Below, one piece after another: positions 6,801 to 10,978 of a stretch of DNA of 10,978 bases. The position numbers and the translations under genes are program-made. The notes beneath the pieces were generated by a model. The model was not told the origin of the DNA. It did not search any database and saw only the letters and a program-made list of their open reading frames with translations. Each line of letters begins with the position of its first letter. The first letter of the stretch is position 1. The stretch is from Candidatus Paceibacterota bacterium (GTDB lineage: Bacteria; Verrucomicrobiota; Verrucomicrobiia; Limisphaerales; UBA8199): contig DAOTCE010000061.1 of the NCBI GenBank assembly GCA_035452965.1, positions 1 through 10,978 of the forward strand, written 5' to 3'.

Positions 6801-8514
6801 GGAAGCCAAGGTCGGCAAGGGAGACGGCGACCTTTCGATGCTCGCGGCCAAAGAACTTTCTTCGGTTAGCCAGTGCGCCACGATACATGGCCTCAGCCTC
6901 GCCATACCGTCCAAGCGTCTGATACACCCCACCGATGGTGCTCTGCAATTCTCCTGCAACTTCCGGCTGGCCCTGAAGCTCCTTGGCCACGCGCGCCGCT
7001 GCCTTGTCCAGAATCTCCCGCAGCAACTTGGTATCCTGGCCTCGGGCCTCCTCAGGCCGCACACTATTCAACATGTCCTCCAGGAAGCTCGCCACCGTTC
7101 GCGCCTGCTTCTCCGCCCGCGTCGCACGCGCCATTTGCCACGTGCTTACCACCACGCCTGCAATCAGGAGCAGAATGATCGCACTGGCTGTCGCAAAACC
7201 ATACCGATGCCGTCGCACAAACTTCCCCATCCGGTACATCGCCCCGGGCGCCCCGGCTTCAACCGGCTCGTTGTTCAAGTGATGGCCTAGGTCGTCCGCC
7301 AGGGAATCTGCCGTGGGATACCGCCGCGCCCGGTTCTTTTCCAGGCACTTCATCACGATCCAATCCAGATCGCCACGAACGTCTTTCCAGTGCGGAGCCG
7401 TCGATTGCGGAGTGCGGAGTGCGGAGTGCGGAGTGGTGGCCAGTTTGGTCGAGGGTTTGGGCGGCTCGGTCTCGCGGATGATCCGTCGCATTTCGTCCAG
7501 GCCGACCTTCATCAGCGTTTCCGGCTCAAAGGGCGGCTTGCCGGTGAGCAGTTCGTAGAGGAGGACGCCGAGCGCGTAGATGTCCGTGCGGGTATCTATG
7601 TCCAACCCGCTCAGCTCGGCTTGCTCGGGGCTCATGTAGGCCGGGGTGCCGATGAATTGACCAAAGGCGGTGAAGACGGTCTTGTCGGTCAACGGCTGCT
7701 GGGTGGCCTTGGCAATGCCGAAGTCAATCACCTTGGGCACGGGCACACCGTCGTGTGAGCACACCAGGACGTTGGAGGGTTTGATGTCCCGATGGATGAT
7801 GCCCTTCTGGTGCGCGTGCTGAATGGCGTGGCAGACCTGGATGAACAGGTCCAGCCGCTCCTTCGTGTCCAGGTGGTTCTGGTCGCAGTAATCGGTGATC
7901 TTGATGCCCTTGACCAGTTCCATGACGAAGTAAGGCCTGCCTGTCTCGGTCGCCCCGGCATCCAGCACCTTGGCGATGTTGGGATGGTCCATCAGCGCCA
8001 GGGCCTGGCGTTCGGCCTCGAAGCGGGCGACGACCGACTTGGTGTCCATGCCCAGCTTGATGACTTTGAAGGCGACCTGCCGCCGGATCGGCTCGGTCTG
8101 CTGGGCCATATAAACCACGCCGCAGCCGCCCTCACCGATCTGTTCCAGCAACTTGTAGTGGCCAATGCGGTCGCCGGGCTTCTCGGAGACGGGCAGGGAG
8201 TTGAGGGAGATTGTAACGGTGGCGCCGGGTGGAGTTGGCGTGGTGGCCCTCCTCTCCCCGGCCCTCTCCTCCGGTGGAGGAGAGGGAGAAGCGGCGGCTC
8301 CGGGACTGGCGGACAGGAATGTCCGCGCTCCGGGGGCGGCTTGTTCGAGGAAGTCGTTGGTGGGCTGGGCGGCCTGGAGGAGGGCCTCGACGCGCTGGCG
8401 GAGTTGGTCATCGCCGGCGCAGGCTTCGCGCAGGAACACCGCCCGCGCCTCCGGCGTCGGCAACCCCATCGCCTCGTTGAACAAGCTCTCTTCGCGATTC
8501 CCAGTCCCACTCAT
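3799..8514 (-). CDS. Membrane-anchored Ser/Thr protein kinase with TPR array (1571 aa, complete)
   Basis: This is a eukaryotic-like (PknB/Hanks-type) kinase. The N-terminal segment (about 1-58, with PTPEARAVFLREACAGD, typical of planctomycete/verrucomicrobial kinases) is followed by a repeat-derived linker (60-105). The kinase domain (about 119-410) has the GEGGCG loop at 127-132, Lys150, Glu168, HRDIKPSN with Asp243 and Asn248, DFG Asp264 and SPE at 295-297. A hydrophobic helix (about 440-459) follows RRHRYGF, which predicts kinase inside and TPR outside. Roughly nine 42-residue TPR units span about 525-920. A C-terminal module (about 1000-1168), two further TPR-like units and a second diverged copy of the module (about 1390-1567) complete the protein. 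The start at 8514 is supported by AGAGG six bases upstream and by alignment with the paralog. The kinase domains of the two genes differ at only about ten of 185 residues. A TPHSALRTPQSTAPH insert sits in the C-lobe. A signalling role is secure; partners are unknown. Confidence 0.95.
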   Translation of the reverse strand: MSGTGNREESLFNEAMGLPTPEARAVFLREACAGDDQLRQRVEALLQAAQPTNDFLEQAAPGARTFLSASPGAAASPSPPPEERAGERRATTPTPPGATVTISLNSLPVSEKPGDRIGHYKLLEQIGEGGCGVVYMAQQTEPIRRQVAFKVIKLGMDTKSVVARFEAERQALALMDHPNIAKVLDAGATETGRPYFVMELVKGIKITDYCDQNHLDTKERLDLFIQVCHAIQHAHQKGIIHRDIKPSNVLVCSHDGVPVPKVIDFGIAKATQQPLTDKTVFTAFGQFIGTPAYMSPEQAELSGLDIDTRTDIYALGVLLYELLTGKPPFEPETLMKVGLDEMRRIIRETEPPKPSTKLATTPHSALRTPQSTAPHWKDVRGDLDWIVMKCLEKNRARRYPTADSLADDLGHHLNNEPVEAGAPGAMYRMGKFVRRHRYGFATASAIILLLIAGVVVSTWQMARATRAEKQARTVASFLEDMLNSVRPEEARGQDTKLLREILDKAAARVAKELQGQPEVAGELQSTIGGVYQTLGRYGEAEAMYRGALANRRKFFGREHRKVAVSLADLGFLHRLQGKNSDAEAVFREALAMQRKLLGDKHPDVTRSLANLSIELWRQGKAAEAETLSREALANRKNLFGSERTDIATLVGQLVWVPSEQGRLKEVEAIYREAIAMSKHVLGNENSEVAALLRGFALALKGQGRLAEAETIFREALTMQKKSLSNEHPEVAMSLEWLARVLATEGKLGEAEAAYQEALAMRKKLQGPDHPLIANLLNNFGGVLADQKKFNDAENMYREALAMGRRLFPSDHPTIANQLNSLGGLLLQQRKLAEAEVLRREALGMWRRLLGNENQDVARSLNNLAVGLDLQGKYAEAEALHREALAMRRKLLRRDHPDIVLSLDQLAGVLARQRKVAEAERTTLERWYVELGIAQLCQDPPSLDKALEVVGGAIEKKPQDYGCMAVRAAIYGRQAKWQAAATDLSRSVKLASSLSRNLPAFALGPLLVETGDTIGYDNRRRMVSVTSWGEDPETAAEAAMEMSLLPRDGGWTAPAQLAATAVTHGTNHIRLPYFQLVKGLVEYRQGRFDSAVEWAQKSLAGSGTNYTIAASAGAVLAMAQQQLKQPDEARKSLAQATQVFETKLPKLESGDLGENWPEWLIARILLREATSLLRGEIGAVDGVRKQAQGLANAGKLAEREAMFREALALLRKVGRGEDVAVARTLSSLGTVLRAEGKYAEAEKTYRECLRIHEKVHPNDWDVFQSRFFVGAILMDQKKHKEAEPLMLDGCQGMMERVQEVADPGGRISLLQQTIPILVQLYDETGRPEQAAEWRKKLADLEKSQPPAKRVSPENITTIQTQRGNLSARKKHYKEAAGDFSKLAEAHPDNHLFYHLLAPALVAAGDAEGYRRCCQKVIAQFGETTNPTVAERMAKACLILPSSGADMAIVSKMAEVAIRADTNHSLLPYFQFSKGLAEYRQDRFASAAEWLRKALDSKRSRDDYRDVQAYMVLAMSQYQLKQVGEARKTLATGTDLASQKLPKADSGDLGPAWNDWIIAETLMREAKGIVEAK
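3814..4347 (-). repeat. C-terminal TPR-like module, second diverged copy, in the complete kinase
   Basis: Residues about 1390-1567 contain LLAPALVAAGDAEGYRR, LPYFQFSKGLAEYRQD, LAMSQYQLKQVGEARKTL and WNDWIIAETLMREAK. They align motif by motif with the first copy. This version is closer to the usual ending of such kinases, as I remember the family. Confidence 0.65.
5011..5517 (-). repeat. C-terminal TPR-like module, first copy, in the complete kinase
   Basis: Residues about 1000-1168 contain ALGPLLVETGD, LPYFQLVKGLVEYRQG, LAMAQQQLKQPDEARKSL and PEWLIARILLREA. The same module forms the visible end of the partial kinase (about 1-535), where DNA identity is very high by eye, and recurs diverged at 3814-4347. 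Confidence 0.7.
7407..7434. repeat. Perfect heptamer array (GCGGAGT)x4 inside kinase domain of the complete kinase
   Basis: Four identical GCGGAGT units lie in tandem. On the minus strand they encode TPHSALRTPQ in the loop between RRIIRETEPPKPSTKL and the conserved RGDLDWIVMKC. Because 7 is not a multiple of 3, each 21 bp (three units) gives seven residues, so loss or gain of units would shift the frame unless it occurs in threes or is compensated. Confidence 0.9.
8262..8286. repeat. Palindromic repeat, perfect 11-bp arms, in the linker of the complete kinase
   Basis: Arms CCCTCTCCTCC and GGAGGAGAGGG flank a GGT loop. The element lies in the region coding for the linker between N-terminal segment and kinase domain and encodes SPSPPPEERAG around it. 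The partial kinase has the same element at the matching place (3553-3577). It resembles a dispersed REP-like element read through as protein. Confidence 0.8.
8309..8326. repeat. Palindromic repeat GCGGACA-GGAA-TGTCCGC in the linker of the complete kinase
   Basis: Perfect 7-bp arms flank a GGAA loop, followed by GCTCCGGG. On the minus strand it encodes ARTFLSAS of the linker. It lies 22 bases from the first palindrome, so almost all of the linker is repeat-derived. Confidence 0.75.
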
Positions 8515-8520
8515 ACCTTA

Positions 8521-8525
8521 CCTCT
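8521..8525 (-). promoter_or_regulatory. Ribosome binding site of the complete kinase gene
   Basis: On the minus strand AGAGG lies six bases before the ATG at 8514. This fits a Shine-Dalgarno site and decides the start, which also matches the start of the tandem paralog when the two N-termini are aligned. Confidence 0.7.
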
Positions 8526-8603
8526 GTTGGTTGCGTTTGTATCCGTTGATGAAAGGGGCGTAAAGGGGAAAGTCATCATGGTGGCTCTCGCCGTTGTCCG
8601 GCC

Positions 8604-8828
8604 TCAGAAGTTGAAGTTCACCAGCGCGATGCCCTCGCGAGGCTCCATTCGCTCGAAGGCGTTCCCGGACAGCGGATTGGTGTCCGTGCTGGAAGACCAA
8701 CCCGGCCTGGCGGTGGTGCAGCCTTGCAGGAGCAGCGCGGTGGCGGCCACGGCAAGGAGCAGGGCGGGGCCGAAGGTTTCCCGCACGGTGCGTCCGACGG
8801 GGGTGGCGTTGGCAGTATTGGTTTTCAT
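8604..8828 (-). CDS. Small putative lipoprotein (74 aa), unknown function
   Basis: The ORF reads MKTNTANATP at its start, has a basic n-region, a hydrophobic stretch PALLLAVAATALLLQGC and a lipobox LLQGC with Cys37, followed by a 37-residue Ser/Asn/Pro-containing tail ending in NFNF. This is a classic lipoprotein signal peptide, so the mature protein would be a short lipid-anchored peptide outside the inner membrane. I chose the ATG at 8828 because it gives a normal signal peptide and has a purine-rich AGAG about eight bases upstream. The same frame stays open to ATGs at 8873 and 8957, but those would put a long charged, Trp/Cys-containing extension before the signal. It lies 89 bases upstream of the complete kinase gene on the same strand and may share its transcript. 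I do not recognise a family from the mature part. It could be a non-coding leader, but the intact lipobox argues for a real gene. Confidence 0.6.
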   Translation of the reverse strand: MKTNTANATPVGRTVRETFGPALLLAVAATALLLQGCTTARPGWSSSTDTNPLSGNAFERMEPREGIALVNFNF

Positions 8829-8962
8829 AGCTTTTTCTCTTTCGGTTTGTCGGCTCTGGTCCTGGTTACTCATTTCACTTTGGAAATGCCGTTCTACCCA
8901 CCAATGCGGAATCCGGCGGCAAAAGGGATCACGGCGCCCGCAAAAAAAAGGGGTCAAACCAT
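8829..8962. other. Short intergenic region between lipoprotein gene and insertion sequence
   Basis: This 134-base region must hold the promoter of the leftward operon unless transcription starts inside or beyond the insertion sequence. I see no convincing -35/-10 pair on the minus strand and no clear terminator. A run of eight A lies at 8942-8949. The two upstream ATGs in frame with the lipoprotein are at 8873 and 8957. Confidence 0.4.
8837..8842 (-). promoter_or_regulatory. Possible ribosome binding site of the lipoprotein gene
   Basis: The minus strand reads AAAGAG about eight bases before the ATG at 8828. It is purine-rich but weak. It favours this start over the two upstream in-frame ATGs. 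Confidence 0.4.
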
Positions 8963-8978
8963 CAAGGGTGCATCAAGC
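8963..8978 (+). repeat. Left terminal inverted repeat of the insertion sequence
   Basis: CAAGGGTGCATCAAGC, which pairs with the right end at 10900-10915 with one mismatch. A further CATCAAG begins at 8960 just outside and overlapping. Confidence 0.65.
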
Positions 8979-8993
8979 AGCTGACTGGGAGCA

Positions 8994-10451
8994 ATGGGGA
9001 CGGGGTTAGTGTGCGATTATTCGGGACATTCTCATGGATATGGGCTTTTCTTGGGGATGCCAAAACCGCGACGTATGCCGGAACCGGATGAGCAGGTCGT
9101 GCTGGATGAGCTGCAGGTTGTTCTGGTTCCGGCCCAACAGAAAGCCAAGTGGGACCGTCTGGTTGGCCAGCACCATTATCTTAAGAGCGCCCGGTTAGTG
9201 GGCGAGCAACTCCGCTACGCGGTGACCGACGCCAGCGGTCGCTGGTTGGCGCTGATCGGCTGGAGTGCTCCGGCCCTTCATCTCAAGGCCCGGGACCAAT
9301 CCATTGAATGGACCGATGCGCAGCGCCAAGCCCGGCTGCATTTGCTAGCCCAGAACAGTCGGTTTGTCATTTTGGGGGATCGGCAGCAACTGCCCAATCT
9401 GGCCACCCGGGCGATGGCCCGGTGTCTGAGCCGCCTCTCGTCGGACTGGCAGAAGGCCTACGGCCATCCGATCGTGATGGTGGAGAGTTTTGTGGATCGG
9501 CAACTTTTTCGGGGCACCGCCTACAAGGCCGGCGGCTGGGAGGCCCTGGGTTATAGTTCGGGCTTCAAGCGGGTGAGCGAGGATTTCTACCAGCGGCATG
9601 ATCGGCCCAAGCAACTGTGGGTCAAGGCACTGGACCAACGGGCGTGGGACTGGCTGCGAGCGGAGCGACTGCCCGCCCATTTGGCCCGCTACCAGAAGCC
9701 GGTGCCCCCGGCTTGTCCGGTGGCTGGCCAAGCGGTGGAGAGCTTGTGGGAACGGTTTGAGCGAGTGCCCGAATGGCGGGAACCCAAGGGTAAGCGCCAC
9801 AAGTTGCCGACGGTATTAACGATCATCGCCTTGGCGTGTCTGGCGGGGGTGGGTCAGGGCTACCGGGCGGTGAGCCGGTTTGCCCGGCGGCTGACCCGGT
9901 TGCAGCGTCGCGCCCTGCGGTGCTGGGTGCATCCGGACACGGGCCGGTTGGAGGTGCCCAGTGAAGCCGTGTTTCAACGGGTCTTGCAGGCGGTGCCACG
10001 TCAGCAAGTCGAAGCCATCCTGCTGGCGTGGCAGGAGCAAGTGTTGGGGCCGCTGCCGGCCAGCGACGCGGTGGTGATTGATGGCAAGGAAGTCTGCGGC
10101 GGCGGCCTGATGCTGGTCAATGCGGTCGCCCAACCCAGCCAGCGCGGCCTGGGGCTGGAGCCGGTGGCCTGCCGGACCAATGAGATTCCCACCGCGCGAA
10201 CCCTAATTGAGCGTTTGGCGCTGACCGGCCGGTTGGTGCAGATGGATGGAATGCATACCCAGCATCAGACGGTGCAGCAGATTCTCTACGAAAAAGGAGC
10301 CGACTATAGTCTCATCCTGCGCGAGAACCAACCCACCCTGCTCAAGACCGCCCAAACCCTCCTGCCGGAGAGCGTTCCCCCCTCAGGTCCAGCGGCGGAG
10401 CCAACGCCGGGGACGCCCGGAATATCGGGCGGTGGTGACCCGCACGATTGA
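8994..10451 (+). CDS. DruA-like (DUF4338) / ISAs1-family transposase, N-terminal and central part (frameshifted)
   Basis: The 485-residue ORF has a DruA/DUF4338-like domain at about 38-200 (HHYLKSARLVGEQLRY, AQNSRFVIL, NLATRAMARCLSRLSSDW, ESFVDRQLFRGTAYKAGGW). A DDE_Tnp_1-associated region follows at about 250-340 (LPTVLTIIALACLAGVGQGY, PSEAVFQRVLQAV). The DDE nuclease then begins, with Asp363 in VIDGKEV and Asp418 in MDGMHTQHQT. The enzyme would cut and join the element ends in cytoplasmic DNA. After VPP (about residue 463) the sequence turns into low-complexity Pro/Gly and stops at 10451; the rest of the family homology continues in the next frame. The start is uncertain: GGGAG is only two bases before the ATG at 8994, and an in-frame ATG at 9057 (MPKPRRMPEP) is a reasonable alternative. 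Confidence 0.85.
   Translation: MGTGLVCDYSGHSHGYGLFLGMPKPRRMPEPDEQVVLDELQVVLVPAQQKAKWDRLVGQHHYLKSARLVGEQLRYAVTDASGRWLALIGWSAPALHLKARDQSIEWTDAQRQARLHLLAQNSRFVILGDRQQLPNLATRAMARCLSRLSSDWQKAYGHPIVMVESFVDRQLFRGTAYKAGGWEALGYSSGFKRVSEDFYQRHDRPKQLWVKALDQRAWDWLRAERLPAHLARYQKPVPPACPVAGQAVESLWERFERVPEWREPKGKRHKLPTVLTIIALACLAGVGQGYRAVSRFARRLTRLQRRALRCWVHPDTGRLEVPSEAVFQRVLQAVPRQQVEAILLAWQEQVLGPLPASDAVVIDGKEVCGGGLMLVNAVAQPSQRGLGLEPVACRTNEIPTARTLIERLALTGRLVQMDGMHTQHQTVQQILYEKGADYSLILRENQPTLLKTAQTLLPESVPPSGPAAEPTPGTPGISGGGDPHD
10377..10382 (+). other. C6 homopolymer at the transposase frame break
   Basis: The bases GTTCCCCCCTCAGG hold the likely shift point. Reading five C instead of six gives a continuous transposase (ESVPPQVQRRSQRRGRPEYR). 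The shift is +1 (or -2) from the first frame. The cause can be mutation, sequencing or assembly error, or slippage; the sequence alone does not decide. Confidence 0.65.
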
Positions 10452-10881
10452 GCCCAAGCAATTAGGCTTGGCCGGAGCACTGCAAATTGCGCGGGTGGAT
10501 CGCCGCATCGGGACGGAGGGGAAGTTGACCCGAACCTGGTTAGCCGCTTCGCTGGGGCCCAAGCAGTTGAGTCCGGCGCAATGGTTGCACCGGGAGCAGG
10601 GGCGCTGGGGGATCGAAACGCGTAACCATTACCCCCTGGATGTCACGCACCGCGAAGATGAGAGTCGGGTCCGCCATCGCAATGCCGCTGCGGTGCTGGG
10701 ACTGCTGCGACGCCTCGCCAACACCCTGCAAAAGCTCTGGGGCCAGGGTCGTCCCAGCCGCCAAGCCACTGCGCGCGACTGGATCGAGGAAAACCAATTC
10801 AACCGCTGGCTGGGCATTCGCCTCTTCACCCGCCCAGCCACGGCCAAAAATCCAACCTCAATATGTCGATCCTCCCCTTGA
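10378..10881 (+). pseudogene. C-terminal part of the ISAs1-type transposase in the shifted frame
   Basis: This frame continues the transposase after the C6 tract: QRRGRPEYRAVVTRTIEPK, then GLAGALQIARVDRR, AQWLHREQGRWGIETRNHY, PLDVTHREDESRVRHRNAAA and LGLLRRLANTL. These match the usual ISAs1 end. The third catalytic acidic residue is the Glu of WGIE (bases 10615-10617). Joining both parts by dropping one base from the C tract gives about 628 residues from the ATG at 8994. This frame is open upstream to an ATG at 10246, but that part overlaps the other frame and has no family resemblance. Without frameshifting this half is probably not translated in a useful way. Confidence 0.8.
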
Positions 10882-10899
10882 TGCCATTGCACACACCGA

Positions 10900-10915
10900 G
10901 CTTGATGCCCCCTTG
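10900..10915 (-). repeat. Right terminal inverted repeat of the insertion sequence
   Basis: The plus strand reads GCTTGATGCCCCCTTG. Its complement matches the left end at 15 of 16 bases. A second CTTGATG lies inside at 10877-10883, overlapping the transposase stop codon. Confidence 0.65.
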
Positions 10916-10978
10916 CCGTGCCCCCCCCCCACCCTTGAAAGTTATGCTTTCGTCTCGCCCGATTCTGAAGTAGATTGA
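10916..10978. other. Right flank of the insertion sequence with C10 tract
   Basis: These 63 bases contain a run of ten C at 10921-10930 and end in GAAGTAGATTGA. A plus-strand frame from 10640 runs to the last base, but most of it is the third frame of the transposase end, so I do not call a gene. A copy of CACCCTTGA at 10930-10938 matches nine bases of the left IS end in inverted order, a weaker alternative right boundary. Confidence 0.4.

Larger units (their letters stand above)
8963..10915 (+). mobile_element. ISAs1-type insertion sequence, about 1953 bp, with DruA-domain transposase
   Basis: The element is defined by a single transposase reading unit and by 16-bp terminal inverted repeats that match at 15 positions (CAAGGGTGCATCAAGC on the left; CAAGGGGGCATCAAGC on the complement of the right end). 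Both ends also carry a second CATCAAG copy nearby. The transposase shows DDE_Tnp_1-associated and ISAs1 DDE features. The length is greater than that of ordinary ISAs1 elements because of the extra N-terminal domain. No target-site duplication is visible: the eight bases outside the ends are CAAACCAT on the left and CCGTGCCC on the right. The element may be old, rearranged, or its true ends may differ by some bases. Confidence 0.75.

Noticed and set aside
7407..7434. CRISPR-like or iteron array
   Set aside because: Units are seven bases head to tail without spacers and inside a coding frame, so this is a simple tandem repeat.
8262..8286. Rho-independent terminator
   Set aside because: The hairpin is inside an intact kinase gene, has no U-rich tail on either strand, and is repeated at the same place in the paralog; it fits a dispersed palindromic repeat better.
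8829..8957. Longer lipoprotein ORF starting at 8957 or 8873
   Set aside because: The extension puts a charged segment with Cys and Trp before a normal signal peptide. The ATG at 8828 gives the better protein and a plausible ribosome binding site.
7792..9009. Plus-strand ORF (405 codons) opposite the complete kinase, running through the lipoprotein region
   Set aside because: Shadow of the kinase frame. It crosses gene boundaries and intergenic sequence and has no ribosome binding site or recognisable domain.
8994..10881. A Druantia defence locus
   Set aside because: Only a DruA-like domain is present and it is fused to a transposase bounded by inverted repeats. No DruB-DruE-type genes or large helicase are in the window.
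10640..10978. Plus-strand ORF reaching the last base of the window
   Set aside because: Its first two thirds are the third frame of the transposase C-terminus, whose homology is clearly in the frame ending at 10881. The last part contains a C10 tract and has no recognisable domain.

Overview
The window looks like a chromosomal segment of a GC-rich bacterium, most likely a member of the Verrucomicrobiota (Pedosphaera/Limisphaerales type), with Planctomycetota as the main alternative. Three things point there. Two giant eukaryotic-like Ser/Thr kinases are fused to tetratricopeptide repeats, with family wording such as RGDLDWIVMKCLEK and a C-terminal PYFQ..KGL.EYRQ / W..WLIA module. Short GCGGAGT-type heptamer repeats and small palindromes lie inside coding sequence. 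Expanded paralogous signalling genes stand in tandem. The assignment rests on recognising these patterns, not on a database search.

Layout: everything from 1 to about 8830 reads on the minus strand. In transcription order it is a short lipoprotein-like ORF (8828 to 8604), a complete 1571-residue kinase-TPR protein (8514 to 3799), and a second kinase-TPR protein (3802 leftwards past base 1, so its C-terminus is missing). The kinase genes overlap by ATGA and are close paralogs: N-terminal segments and kinase domains are almost identical, the middle TPR arrays are strongly diverged, and the C-terminal modules are again very similar. Both are predicted to be single-pass membrane proteins with a cytoplasmic kinase and a TPR array beyond the membrane, as expected for a sensor or scaffold that signals by phosphorylation. 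Ligand and substrates cannot be read from the sequence.

The right part (about 8963 to 10915, plus strand) is an insertion sequence of the ISAs1 type. It is bounded by 16-bp imperfect inverted repeats, and its transposase carries an N-terminal DruA-like (DUF4338) domain. The transposase frame breaks at a C6 tract near 10377-10382: the last catalytic glutamate and the C-terminus lie in the next frame, so the copy is inactive, uses frameshifting, or contains a sequence error.

The most unusual features are (i) the DruA-like/ISAs1 fusion, a domain otherwise known from the Druantia anti-phage system, and (ii) repeat elements apparently absorbed as protein-coding sequence at identical places in both kinases: palindromes in the linker before the kinase domain and a heptamer array in a kinase C-lobe loop. 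I found no tRNA, rRNA, CRISPR array or classical defence operon. Many long plus-strand ORFs opposite the kinases are shadows of GC-rich coding sequence.
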